From: Fulvivirga ulvae | Lineage (GTDB): Bacteria > Bacteroidota > Bacteroidia > Cytophagales > Cyclobacteriaceae | Direction: 5' to 3' | Assembly: GCF_021389975.1 (NCBI RefSeq) | Contig: NZ_CP089981.1 | Location: 4,985,501 to 5,049,500 of the forward strand | Length of the DNA: 64,000 nucleotides | Part shown: positions 41,950 through 50,712 of the stretch, one piece after another | How positions within the stretch are numbered: the first letter of the stretch is position 1 | Layout: each line of letters starts with the position of its first letter | Translations under genes and position numbers: made by a program | The notes under the pieces: model-generated | Told to the model about the DNA's origin: nothing | Seen by the model: only the letters and a program-made list of their open reading frames with translations | Database searches by the model: none

Positions 41950-43158
41950 TTAGTTTACAAGCTCAACAAGTTCATCCTCAGTTAACTTGAAGAGGCAAAT
42001 ACGTGTAAACCGGTCTGCCACTGACGTAGCGCCTGCTACGATTAGTCCATTGTCTTCAGTGGCATTAAAACCTGCAATTTCAAACGGGTTGGCATAACCA
42101 AGATGTTTTGTACCCAAAAGTTCACCTGAACTGGCACTATAGGCCATTAAAATGATCTTACCCGCTTTGGTATGACTGCCATATAAGGATACATCCTTGC
42201 CATCAATGCTCATTTTCTTCACTATTACAGGTGCGTCAGGAACAAGCTCAGGAAACGAATTTCCTGCAAGATCAAAAGACGAGGTGGTTCCGGTTACATT
42301 AAGCTCTACTTTGGGTAGAATATAATTATCCCCGTAATTGAACCTGGCAATAGCAAAGTTATTTCCCGCTATGTGCGAAACAGCGCTTATCCCTCCATTA
42401 TCATGCTGGCCCTGGGTAACGCCATTGGGGTCTTCACTGGAAAAATTAGTGAATACCAGCGACATGGTGTAGTTGTAAAACCCATTAAAGAAATATAAAC
42501 CGTTGTCCATTTTACCCGCTGAGAAGGGGAGTTGCCTGCCTGTTCTGGTAAAGTGTTCAATAATAGGCGCCTCTACTTCATCCCCGGCGCCAATGCTAAA
42601 GTCAATTTGGTTCATCACCTGTCCTAACGTGCTGACCAGCGATAGCACTGATCGCTTATCTCCATTGTCATAGCTGTGGAGTATGATGCTGTTTTCATCG
42701 GCAGCAGCATATAAAGGATAGTACACATTGCCACCAATAGCAGCAGTGTCTGTCAACTGGCCTGCGCTGTTCAGCGTAAACAAATGTGCCTGGAGGCTGG
42801 TGGCTTCCATGGCCACAAAATAGAATTTGTCTTCAAGTTCTATCAGGCTGTTGACAGGATGTACAAACTGAGAGGAAAGGTTTTGTTCGGAAACAAATTG
42901 TCCGTTTTCATCTGCCTTTAAAAGGTATACACCCAGAAAATCAGAGTCATCCAGCCTTGTGGCTCCTAAGATCAGATAACCGCCGTCTCCGGTCTGCTTT
43001 ACATCTATTGGAATAAAAGATGCCTGAAACAGGTCATTGTCATAAATTCTGAAAAATGAAGCATCAGGCGCGATCTCATTGTCTGAAATATCGCACGATG
43101 AAAGGAGTGCCATCATTATAAAAATGAAGGCAATATATGCATTAAGTTTATTCTTCAT
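41950..43158 (-). CDS. Hypothetical lipoprotein, last gene of the DUF1800/DUF1501 module
   Basis: 402 residues from ATG 43158: MKNKLNAYIAFIFIMMALLSSC is a lipoprotein signal. An ATG at 43185 would add nine residues and overlap the gene before it, so I reject it. The mature part alternates beta-strand segments with recurring GGYLILG, NGLIVAG and TGDGG type turns, as in propeller-like repeat proteins that report or bind. No catalytic motif is visible. It begins 13 bp after the outer-membrane barrel gene and is clearly part of the same transcript. Function unknown; a surface-exposed accessory to the DUF1501 protein is plausible. Confidence 0.72.
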   Translation of the reverse strand: MKNKLNAYIAFIFIMMALLSSCDISDNEIAPDASFFRIYDNDLFQASFIPIDVKQTGDGGYLILGATRLDDSDFLGVYLLKADENGQFVSEQNLSSQFVHPVNSLIELEDKFYFVAMEATSLQAHLFTLNSAGQLTDTAAIGGNVYYPLYAAADENSIILHSYDNGDKRSVLSLVSTLGQVMNQIDFSIGAGDEVEAPIIEHFTRTGRQLPFSAGKMDNGLYFFNGFYNYTMSLVFTNFSSEDPNGVTQGQHDNGGISAVSHIAGNNFAIARFNYGDNYILPKVELNVTGTTSSFDLAGNSFPELVPDAPVIVKKMSIDGKDVSLYGSHTKAGKIILMAYSASSGELLGTKHLGYANPFEIAGFNATEDNGLIVAGATSVADRFTRICLFKLTEDELVELVN

Positions 43159-43171
43159 GGTTGGTGAAAGA

Positions 43172-44065
43172 TTAATTTGCATCAAACTGTTTGTTGATAA
43201 ACCTCAGAGGGAACAGAAAACCGAGGCCGAATGAGATATTTCGCATTTCAACATCATCAAGCGCATCTCCAATCCCAGCCAATTCATTTTTCGAATACCT
43301 GTTTTTGGCATTGGTAATGTTATTCATACCATAGCGATATGTAGCATCCAGTACCAACCTCATATTCCAGAAGTCGTAGCTCACACCTACACCACCGGCG
43401 ACTCCAACCGAAGTTTTGATGAAGAGGTCTTTGGCACCTATTACTATATTTTCAGTATTAAAAGGACCGGCGTCTCCTGAGGCATAATCAGTTCCTGTAA
43501 TTTCCACTGCCTTGTTCGCATTGGCCAGTCTGGCATAGTAGCCGCCAATTTGAATGAAAGGCCTTAGATTGCCTCTGGTAAGGTCATATTTGACGAAAAA
43601 GGGTATTTCAATATAATCCAGTTGATGATCCTGGTCATACTTCAAATCAAGCTGGTTATCACCGTTTTCAGCATCGTCCCAGGTAAACTCGTTATAGTAA
43701 GAAAACCTTTGCCTGCGATAGTTGGGCTGCAGACTAAAAGAAAACCCTCTGTGATAAAAGGTGATCTCAATTCCTGCATGGGCACCAGGCAGCTCAAAAC
43801 CACTGTAAGTTTTCTCGGTAAGCTCCTGGTTATAATTGATAGGACTGAACCCTGAAAAACGTCTTATAGGATTAGCTTCCGTTAGGTTTGCACCGGCTCT
43901 GAAGCCAAGCCACCATTGAGTTTGCAAAAAGCGATCTTCCTTTTTAGGCCTGGAAGTGTTGTAAGCGGGATACATTTTATCTCTTTTTCTTTTATTTTGA
44001 GCATCTGCAACATGGTATCCCAAGATCAGTACAGTACTCAAAATCAGAGTGGTTAGGTTTTTCAT
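43172..44065 (-). CDS. Outer-membrane beta-barrel protein (PorT-like)
   Basis: 297 residues with a Sec signal (MKNLTTLILSTVLILGYHVADAQ). After a basic linker (NKRKRDKMYPAYNTSRPKKEDR) comes a barrel of alternating strands: WWLGFRAGANLTEANP, GIEITFYHRGFSFSLQPNYRR, YIEIPFFVKYDLTRGNLRPFIQIGGYY and VSYDFWNMRLVLDATYRYGM. This is the usual outer-membrane beta-barrel family of Bacteroidota. It sits 8 bp downstream of the DUF1501 gene, so it may help to place or export the DUF1501/DUF1800 proteins. Confidence 0.82.
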   Translation of the reverse strand: MKNLTTLILSTVLILGYHVADAQNKRKRDKMYPAYNTSRPKKEDRFLQTQWWLGFRAGANLTEANPIRRFSGFSPINYNQELTEKTYSGFELPGAHAGIEITFYHRGFSFSLQPNYRRQRFSYYNEFTWDDAENGDNQLDLKYDQDHQLDYIEIPFFVKYDLTRGNLRPFIQIGGYYARLANANKAVEITGTDYASGDAGPFNTENIVIGAKDLFIKTSVGVAGGVGVSYDFWNMRLVLDATYRYGMNNITNAKNRYSKNELAGIGDALDDVEMRNISFGLGFLFPLRFINKQFDAN

Positions 44066-44073
44066 TTGACTTA

Positions 44074-45789
44074 TTACTCTCTTATAATCAGTTTTTTAGT
44101 GTCTTTTAATATACCCGATTCTATCTGGTAAAAATAGATCCCTGGCTTGATACCGGCAAGGTTAGCTTTGAACTTATGCTCTCCGGGACCTTTTCTTTCC
44201 TGCATTAACCACTTCACCAGCTGTCCCTTCTGGTCTATAAGTTTAATATTTACCTGGTTTTCCGTATTTATGTAAAAGGAAATATGAGTAGATCCTGATG
44301 CAGGATTGGGATAAGCGTTATTAAGCCTGAAGCGGTCTTTAAAGAAAGCCTCCGTACCTGTTACCTCTTCCGAAATTAACTGTAACGGTTCGTAGTTGCC
44401 GGTGCCATCTTCTTTTGGCCCGTCAATAAAGTTTCCGAAGAAAATATCATTATTAACCACATCCTCATCCACTTGCATCCAGTCCTTCAGGAGAGTTGCG
44501 TACACCTGTCTGTAGTCATGCTGCATATCTATATTTCCACGTCCGGTAGATAAGTCATGGTTGGTGCCCAATACTCCCGGTTTTACATGCTTACCGAAAA
44601 TAAACATCGGCCCACCCTTACCATGGTCAGTACCATAGCTGCCGTTAGAATCTATTCTTCGTCCAAACTCTGAAGTGGTCAGGGATAATACACGGTCTTC
44701 AATACCCCGGGATCTGAGATCGGCCTGAAAAGCCTTCATCGCAGAAGAGATATGATACATCAAAGCAGCATGTAAGCCCATAGTAGGGTCATAACTCTCA
44801 ACCTGATCGGCGTGGGTGTCAAAACCACCTATTCTCACCAGGTAGACTTTTGTTTTTGCACCTCCGGCAATTAGCCTTGCAACTACCTGTAACTGAGGTG
44901 TTAACCGGTTGGTCAGGCTGCCAGAGGGAGCATTGAAAGGGTAAATTTCAGGATACGTCACTGAGGTTTCGCTGGCATTGTTCCACACTTCCAGAAGTCT
45001 GGCAGCATAATCTTCAGATTTGTCTTCGAGACCCAGTATCCAGTTGAGTTCTTTACCATAAGGAGAGTTGTCAAGACCTACAGGTGGTTTACCTCGTGGG
45101 TCAATGAGCTTATCTTCAAACCCTTCAAGACTTTCTACGAGGTCCGCGAACCCCTGAGGTCCTCCTGGTATTGAAATAGAGGTCGGTATGTTGCCATGTT
45201 GGTGAAACATTAGCGATACGTCGCTGCCTACCTCTATAGCCAGGGGGTCGGGCATATCAGCATTAGGAAAATCATTCGGATAGACTTTGGGTAAATAATT
45301 GTTCTGCAGGTACCTGCCTACCCAACCAGAAGAATAGTAATCATCAAAGCCTCCACCCATATGCCATATGTCACGGCCTCTGAAATGAGATCCGTTGTTA
45401 TTAGGGTAGGAGACACCCTGTACAATAGCCATCCGGCCCCTGTCATACAGGTCTTTTGCGCCAATCATATCCGGGTGCAGACCCACCTGATCTGCAGAGG
45501 GTAAGGTAGAGTCAAGCGGAATATATCTTCTTACACTGTTTTTTGCCGGAATGGCAATATTGGCCCTTCTGCTGTAATACAGATCATATTGCTCTACAGG
45601 AATAACAGAGTTTAAGCCGTCATTTCCCCCATGAAGCTGAATAATCACCATTACCCGGTCGCTGTTGCTTTGATCTGCAAGCCTGAGGAAATGGCTCGAC
45701 TCACCCATTACACGGATAGGTACATTATTCAACGCCAGCGAAGCACCCGCCAGCATGGGGAGCTGTTTTAGGAATTTTCTTCTTTTCAT
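44074..45789 (-). CDS. DUF1501 protein with type IX secretion C-terminal sorting domain
   Basis: 571 residues. The N-terminus (MKRRKFLKQLPMLAGASLAL) looks like a Tat signal. The body is a DUF1501 alkaline-phosphatase-superfamily-like domain: VMVIIQLHGGNDGLNSVIP, HFRGRDIWHMGG, VRIGGFDTHADQ and TTSEFGRRIDSNGSYGTDHG. The final 80 residues are a type A T9SS sorting domain: AYPNPASGSTHISFYI, then LIDQKGQLV, ending KPGIYFYQIESGILKDTKKLII. The protein is thus sent to the surface or outside. It follows the DUF1800 gene by 3 bp, the common DUF1800-DUF1501 pairing; the biochemical role of the pair is not established. Confidence 0.93.
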   Translation of the reverse strand: MKRRKFLKQLPMLAGASLALNNVPIRVMGESSHFLRLADQSNSDRVMVIIQLHGGNDGLNSVIPVEQYDLYYSRRANIAIPAKNSVRRYIPLDSTLPSADQVGLHPDMIGAKDLYDRGRMAIVQGVSYPNNNGSHFRGRDIWHMGGGFDDYYSSGWVGRYLQNNYLPKVYPNDFPNADMPDPLAIEVGSDVSLMFHQHGNIPTSISIPGGPQGFADLVESLEGFEDKLIDPRGKPPVGLDNSPYGKELNWILGLEDKSEDYAARLLEVWNNASETSVTYPEIYPFNAPSGSLTNRLTPQLQVVARLIAGGAKTKVYLVRIGGFDTHADQVESYDPTMGLHAALMYHISSAMKAFQADLRSRGIEDRVLSLTTSEFGRRIDSNGSYGTDHGKGGPMFIFGKHVKPGVLGTNHDLSTGRGNIDMQHDYRQVYATLLKDWMQVDEDVVNNDIFFGNFIDGPKEDGTGNYEPLQLISEEVTGTEAFFKDRFRLNNAYPNPASGSTHISFYINTENQVNIKLIDQKGQLVKWLMQERKGPGEHKFKANLAGIKPGIYFYQIESGILKDTKKLIIRE

Positions 45790-45792
45790 GGT

Positions 45793-47601
45793 TTAAAATA
45801 GTTGGTATTCAGGAGACTGCATCATTGCATTAAAAAGCCTTCTAAGGTATTCCCCGGCTTCAAGGTATTTTGATGGATCTGCATACAGACTACCCCAGTC
45901 AGCATTGGCCTGGTTTACGGCTGCAGTATTCTGATAGTCATCAAATTGTATAAATACTTGTAAAAAGTATCTGATGCGCTCTTTGGTCAGGTCGCCACCA
46001 TCTACTTCATAGTCAAGATTCTCCGCAAACGGGAAAATATAAGGAGCCAGTGTGGTAATGAACTGCTTTGCATCAGTGGCCTGAGCATTGAAGTTCAGCT
46101 TCACAAATTCCAGGATATCAAAGGCTGGCAAGCCCTCATTTTGATTCATCAACTGCCGTATGTAATCATAGCGTTGAGTAAGGTAATTGGTAGATATCCA
46201 GTTTCTGTTATAAACCGGGTATTGATGGTATGCCACATAGCCGGCAACCTCATAGGGCTCATAAAATGTCATTCCCTGGCGTCCCATGAGGTCTGTCAAG
46301 CTAGCAGTCATCATGTAGAAACTCTCAAGATTTGCCTGGTATGATGGGAGCTTTATCTCCAAAAATTTAAGCGTACCCAGAATCAGGTCAAGAGGTGATT
46401 TGATGATGCCTCCAAATTTGTCATCCTCAACGCCGGAAACGTTGTCATAGAAATGCTCACTTTGAAAAAGCTCCTCCAGTACAGGCTGTATTTTAAAGTC
46501 ATTGGCAGTGAATGTGGCTGTCATTTGAGCTATGACGTCATCATCCAACGTTTCATCAATATCATAGTAGACAAAGAAGCGATACAGTCTGCGACAGATA
46601 TGCCGTGCTGTTTCTTCTCTGCTGTAGATCATGTCTATTAATTGGCTGATTTCATCGATGGCACTTTCCTCTGTAGGTCCGCCCTGAAAAAGGGTTGGAT
46701 CGGGAGTTACTTTACCATCATTAAATCCGGAGAAGTAATCGCTGAATTGTTTTACGCCCTCAGCATGTTGGGTAGCGATTACACCGCCCTTGATCCGGCC
46801 TCTCGGAATGCCCGTATACTGATCGATAGTTTCAAAATTTTCATCTCTATCAAATCCAGAAAGCACTTTTGCCGCAGACTGAACATCCTGCTCCGTAAAT
46901 GTAAAATAATCATCCGGCCCGGGAGGGGTCATGCCGTTTACCCGGGCTTCAAGTCCACGGCCAATGGTATAGAGTTCAAACATTTCACGGGCATAGTTTT
47001 CATTTACACTGCCTTTCACATTCTGGCGACCATCCAGAAAAATGAGCATGGCATTGTCAATGCAAATTTTCTTAGTTAGTTCTTTGAAGTTTCTTGGAGC
47101 TATTTCGTTTTGAGAGCTTCCGGTGTCTTCATCGACTATTACCACATTTTCATCCTCTTTGTCAAAAGCAAACAGCCTGAAAAGGGCATTTTGAAAATAA
47201 AGTGCACGGCTGTCGTCTACTTTTTCCTCCATTGTAGTAAAATGTGTATGAAGAAACAGCGTGATTTTCTCCCTAAGTGCATAGGCCAGTTCGTGGCTGT
47301 CAGCAATATCGGTGCTCATCATCTGTCCGATAAACCAGGCTTTGAAGTACGCTCTAAGCTCATCGTCCCCGCTGTTTGCTCCTTCTACAACACCACTTTC
47401 CACCCACTCTTGTCCTGTAGCAGGGTCAATGGGCAATATTGGGTCAGGTAAATCAGTAGCAAAAAGTTGTGTTACGGCTTGAGATGCGGTTAGATTTGCA
47501 AAATAATCGATTTGCTGCTTAGTCGCTCCAAAGGTGGCCCTGCGCAATAAATGGGCAGCTCGTTTCACCCCCAGTGAACCAGTTAAAGCTGTTAATGGCA
47601 T
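45793..47601 (-). CDS. DUF1800 protein
   Basis: 602 residues, all-helical. The start is characteristic: GVKRAAHLLRRATFGATKQQ. Later family motifs are LREKITLFLHTHF, DNAMLIFLDGRQN, NENYAREMFELYTIG and HICRRLYRFFVYY. No classic signal peptide is obvious, which is odd because the partner DUF1501 protein is exported; the N-terminal MPLTALTGSLG may be short of the real one. First gene of the four-gene minus-strand module (DUF1800, DUF1501, barrel, lipoprotein). Function unknown. Confidence 0.9.
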   Translation of the reverse strand: MPLTALTGSLGVKRAAHLLRRATFGATKQQIDYFANLTASQAVTQLFATDLPDPILPIDPATGQEWVESGVVEGANSGDDELRAYFKAWFIGQMMSTDIADSHELAYALREKITLFLHTHFTTMEEKVDDSRALYFQNALFRLFAFDKEDENVVIVDEDTGSSQNEIAPRNFKELTKKICIDNAMLIFLDGRQNVKGSVNENYAREMFELYTIGRGLEARVNGMTPPGPDDYFTFTEQDVQSAAKVLSGFDRDENFETIDQYTGIPRGRIKGGVIATQHAEGVKQFSDYFSGFNDGKVTPDPTLFQGGPTEESAIDEISQLIDMIYSREETARHICRRLYRFFVYYDIDETLDDDVIAQMTATFTANDFKIQPVLEELFQSEHFYDNVSGVEDDKFGGIIKSPLDLILGTLKFLEIKLPSYQANLESFYMMTASLTDLMGRQGMTFYEPYEVAGYVAYHQYPVYNRNWISTNYLTQRYDYIRQLMNQNEGLPAFDILEFVKLNFNAQATDAKQFITTLAPYIFPFAENLDYEVDGGDLTKERIRYFLQVFIQFDDYQNTAAVNQANADWGSLYADPSKYLEAGEYLRRLFNAMMQSPEYQLF

Positions 47602-47707
47602 GTTAGTTAATGTTTTAGCAGTTTTGGATACTCAATCTAAAAATTAAAAACTATTCTTTTTTAATTATGTAGGATAAATCAACAATTTGACCGTTCAATG
47701 ATACGTT

Positions 47708-47739
47708 TTTGTCTTTTATAGGTTGAACCAATACATTTG
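47708..47739 (+). promoter_or_regulatory. Bacteroidota-type promoter for the HMG-CoA lyase gene
   Basis: TTTG (47708-47711), a 20-nt spacer, then TACATTTG (47732-47739). Transcription would start near 47746, which excludes the upstream TTG (47737) and supports ATG 47761 as the start. Confidence 0.5.
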
Positions 47740-47760
47740 CATATTCACTTTGAAACAGAC

Positions 47761-48615
47761 ATGAAAATAATTGAGTGCCCCAGAGATGCCATGCAAGGTA
47801 TCAAAGAATTTATACCAACAGAACTAAAGGTTGAATATATAAATAAACTTTTGAAAGTCGGGTTCGATACCATTGATTTTGGAAGCTTTGTATCTCCAAA
47901 AGCTATTCCCCAAATGAAAGATACCGCTATGGTATTAGGAGAGCTTGATTTGACCAGTACAAAGTCGAAACTGTTGGCCATAGTAGCCAACGCCAGGGGA
48001 GCTCACGATGCCGCCCAGCATTCTGCTATCACGTATCTGGGTTTTCCTTTTTCAATCTCAGAAACTTTTCAGCAAAGAAATACCAATAAATCTATCGTAG
48101 AAGCACTGAATACCCTGAACGAAATACAGGAAATATGCATAAAGTATAACAAACAACTGGTGTCGTATATTTCCATGGGCTTTGGCAATCCTTACGGAGA
48201 TCCCTATGATGTGGAAATAGTAGGTAAGTTTACAGATATCCTGTCTTCAATGGGAATAAACATAGTTTCTCTGGCTGATACAATAGGGGTCTCAAATCGG
48301 GAAAACATCACCTATCTTTATGACAATCTTATAAAAGCATACCCTAAAATTGAATTTGGGGCGCATTTGCACTCTAACCCAGATACAGCACTGGAAAAAA
48401 TTGATGCCGCATATATGGCAGGTTGTCGTCGTTTTGATGGTGCTATCAATGGATATGGCGGATGCCCTATGGCTAAGGATGATCTTGTTGGAAACATAGC
48501 TACTGAAACTATTGTATCCTATTTAGAGACAAAAAATCCCAAATTGGGACTTGATAAAAGGTTTTTTTCTGAGGCGCTGTCGTCAGCACCTTCTATTTTT
48601 ACTCAATTTCACTGA
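47761..48615 (+). CDS. Hydroxymethylglutaryl-CoA lyase
   Basis: Cleaves HMG-CoA to acetyl-CoA and acetoacetate, the last step of leucine breakdown. 284 residues, HMGL TIM barrel. ECPRDAMQG near the start carries the active-site Arg-Asp. FGNPYGDPYDVE and HLHSNPDTAL (metal His pair) are followed by the lyase signature with catalytic Cys as GYGGCPMAKDD. Length is normal for bacterial lyases. It is transcribed alone, divergent from the DUF1800 gene; the promoter at 47708-47739 fixes the start at ATG 47761. Confidence 0.93.
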   Translation: MKIIECPRDAMQGIKEFIPTELKVEYINKLLKVGFDTIDFGSFVSPKAIPQMKDTAMVLGELDLTSTKSKLLAIVANARGAHDAAQHSAITYLGFPFSISETFQQRNTNKSIVEALNTLNEIQEICIKYNKQLVSYISMGFGNPYGDPYDVEIVGKFTDILSSMGINIVSLADTIGVSNRENITYLYDNLIKAYPKIEFGAHLHSNPDTALEKIDAAYMAGCRRFDGAINGYGGCPMAKDDLVGNIATETIVSYLETKNPKLGLDKRFFSEALSSAPSIFTQFH

Positions 48616-48691
48616 TTTACATTTATTTTAAATTTTTAGCATTCTTTTTGGTTGGATTTTGTTACCCCTGAAAAACCAATAAGATTCTAAA

Positions 48692-49333
48692 ATGAGAAAA
48701 ATTATGATTGTGGCCGTTGGTCTGATCCTTTCAGTTACCTCGTACGGACAAACAGCCGCTGAATTTACGGACAAAGGAAAAAAGCTTTATGAACAGCGCG
48801 AATATATGCAGGCTGTTATCAACTACAATAAAGCCATTGAAATTGATCCCAACTATGCCCAGGCATACTACATGCGAGGAAAAATCAAAGAGGCCTTTGA
48901 AGATATTCATGGAGCAATGAAGGACTTCAATACGGCCATTGAAAAGAACACTAAATATTCAGAGGCCTATTTTGCCAGAGGCAATATCAAATACCGTCTC
49001 CAGGATTACTATGGAGCGATTGAAGACTATTCTTCAACCATAGAGATGGATCCTAACAATCTGGATGCCTACTACAGAAGAGGGCAGGCCAAACAACAAT
49101 TAGAGGCTTATCAGGATGCGATCAATGACTGCTCGAAAATAATAGAACTTAATCCGAAAAACGTGGATGCTTATTACCTCCGTGGCGTGCTCAGGTTGGA
49201 GTTTGGGCAGCTGCAACAGGGATGCCTTGATCTGAGTAAGGCTGGTGAGCTTGGTGATTTGAAGGCCTATGATATTATAAGAGAAAAGTGCAATCAGCGT
49301 ATATATACTACTGATAACGACAAAGACAATTAA
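48692..49333 (+). CDS. Exported tetratricopeptide-repeat protein
   Basis: 213 residues: signal peptide MRKIMIVAVGLILSVTSYGQ, then about five TPR units (AAEFTDKGKKLYEQREYMQAV, YYMRGKIKEAFEDIHGAM, AYFARGNIKYRLQDYYGAI, AYYRRGQAKQQLEAYQDAI, AYYLRGVLRLEFGQLQQG). It is a periplasmic protein-protein interaction scaffold; partner unknown. The gene is followed by a terminator hairpin at 49351. Confidence 0.85.
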   Translation: MRKIMIVAVGLILSVTSYGQTAAEFTDKGKKLYEQREYMQAVINYNKAIEIDPNYAQAYYMRGKIKEAFEDIHGAMKDFNTAIEKNTKYSEAYFARGNIKYRLQDYYGAIEDYSSTIEMDPNNLDAYYRRGQAKQQLEAYQDAINDCSKIIELNPKNVDAYYLRGVLRLEFGQLQQGCLDLSKAGELGDLKAYDIIREKCNQRIYTTDNDKDN

Positions 49334-49350
49334 TCGGGGTTTTTCATGGT

Positions 49351-49385
49351 AAAAAGGGCTCTGCTTCGGTGGAGTCCTTTTTTTT
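49351..49385 (+). terminator. Intrinsic terminator after the TPR gene
   Basis: AAAAAGGGCTC (49351-49361) pairs with GAGTCCTTTTT (49372-49382), one G-U wobble, followed by a T-run to 49385. Classical rho-independent layout. Confidence 0.8.
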
Positions 49386-49674
49386 GATCAAGCGGAATTA
49401 TCGGGAGGACACTGACTCTTCGACAGCTATCAGCAAAATCAGGATTAAAACAGTAATAGGCGTGATTTACTTATTTTCACGGTAAACTTTACGTTGTGAA
49501 TTTTATCTCCGATCCGTTTGCTCCACTGCTTTTTAGCTTAATTTTTTTATCTGATATTCATGTCAAACCTGTTACAGTTTGCCTGTCGTGTTTATTCGGG
49601 GTGATTCAGAAACGACCAAAGAACCAAAACTTAAAACTGGATATTGCAGCCAGAGAAATATTAAGCAGTTACTC
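49386..49674. other. 289-bp region between TPR-gene terminator and dnaJ-like gene end
   Basis: A 63-residue frame on the plus strand (49496-49687) ends inside the neighbouring gene and has no family character; I treat it as chance. Nothing else is seen. Confidence 0.45.
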
Positions 49675-50712
49675 TTATTCACAATGATATCTATATAAAA
49701 TCGCTGCCTTTTCATATCCAAGTTCAAGTGCTTTGGCAAAATCATGGCAGGCCGCGGTACTATCGGAGTAACTAATTTCATTCATTCCTCTGTAGTAGTA
49801 AGACATGGCATGCTTTGGGTTCAGTTCAATAACCTTGGAGTATGTTTCAGCTGCCTTTTTATACATCTCCTGATTCTGTAAACACCAGGCTTTGCCAAAC
49901 CAGGCGGTCGGCAGGTGAACATTGCGTTCAATAAGGTAGTTGAAGTTCTTTTCACCTTTCTCATATTCATATAAGCTAAATGCATTCAAAAGACCAAATT
50001 GAAGTTCAAGGCTATCGGTAGGGTAGTGGAGCGAATCAGCTGCATTCAGAGCTTTCATCGACTCTGTGTAATTTCCCAGTCCTTTGTAGGACAAGGCCTT
50101 CAGAAAATACAATTCTGCATACTCAACCTGTTTTTCAGCATGCTCCAGTCCACGATTGGCAAAATATAGCCCTTGTTCATAACTTCGAAGGTTATACACT
50201 GATACTTTGCTTCCGGTTATACCAGCTTCAACTGCTCGACCTCCGAAAGTGGTAATGGCACGCTCAAAATGATTGAGAGACTGGTAATATTCCTGCTTTT
50301 CAAGTGCCTCAATGCCTCTTTCATATGAAGTTATTGAAGATTTATAAATCAGTCCGATTGGGATCAATATTATCGCCATAATAAAAGCGATGATGAATAT
50401 CCGGGCATACATCCAGGCAGTAGGCGTATATCTTCTTTTTTCTGTCGTGTAATAAGCTTGTCTTGGTGAATATTTTGGAGTATCCGTGTATAAACGCTGT
50501 TGTTCTAAGGCCTGATCAAAGCGTAACTTTTCAACAGGATCAGTCAATATTTTGTGAGCAATATTAACTCTTTTGAATTTCTCTTCGTAGTCAGGTTTAC
50601 CCGGATTCTTATCGGGGTGATATTTTTTTGCCAACAAACGATAGGCACGCTTTATTTCTTCCTGTGAGGCAAAGTTATCAAGTCCTAAAATGTGATAATA
50701 ATTATCTCTCAT
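49675..50712 (-). CDS. J-domain protein with membrane helix and TPR repeats
   Basis: 345 residues. The N-terminal J-domain is complete (YYHILGLDNFASQEEIKRAY, HPDKNPG, about residues 3-68), so it should stimulate a DnaK ATPase. One membrane helix follows (RIFIIAFIMAIILIPIGLIY, about 105-125), then several TPR units (SYEQGLYFANRGLEHAEKQ, AWCLQNQEMYKKAAETYSKV, YYYRGMNEISYSDSTAACH). No zinc-finger or client domain of classic DnaJ is present, so it is a specialised co-chaperone. Its ATG overlaps the dprA stop by 4 bp, so translation is coupled. Confidence 0.86.
   Translation of the reverse strand: MRDNYYHILGLDNFASQEEIKRAYRLLAKKYHPDKNPGKPDYEEKFKRVNIAHKILTDPVEKLRFDQALEQQRLYTDTPKYSPRQAYYTTEKRRYTPTAWMYARIFIIAFIMAIILIPIGLIYKSSITSYERGIEALEKQEYYQSLNHFERAITTFGGRAVEAGITGSKVSVYNLRSYEQGLYFANRGLEHAEKQVEYAELYFLKALSYKGLGNYTESMKALNAADSLHYPTDSLELQFGLLNAFSLYEYEKGEKNFNYLIERNVHLPTAWFGKAWCLQNQEMYKKAAETYSKVIELNPKHAMSYYYRGMNEISYSDSTAACHDFAKALELGYEKAAILYRYHCE

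Noticed and set aside
46024..46033. CGCAAACGG half-site resembling the LacI-type dyad
   Set aside because: Only half of the palindrome, and inside the DUF1800 coding region.
46642..47079. 145-codon plus-strand frame inside the DUF1800 gene
   Set aside because: Antisense to a clear DUF1800 protein.
49496..49687. 63-codon plus-strand frame
   Set aside because: Overlaps the end of the J-domain gene and has no signal or family character.
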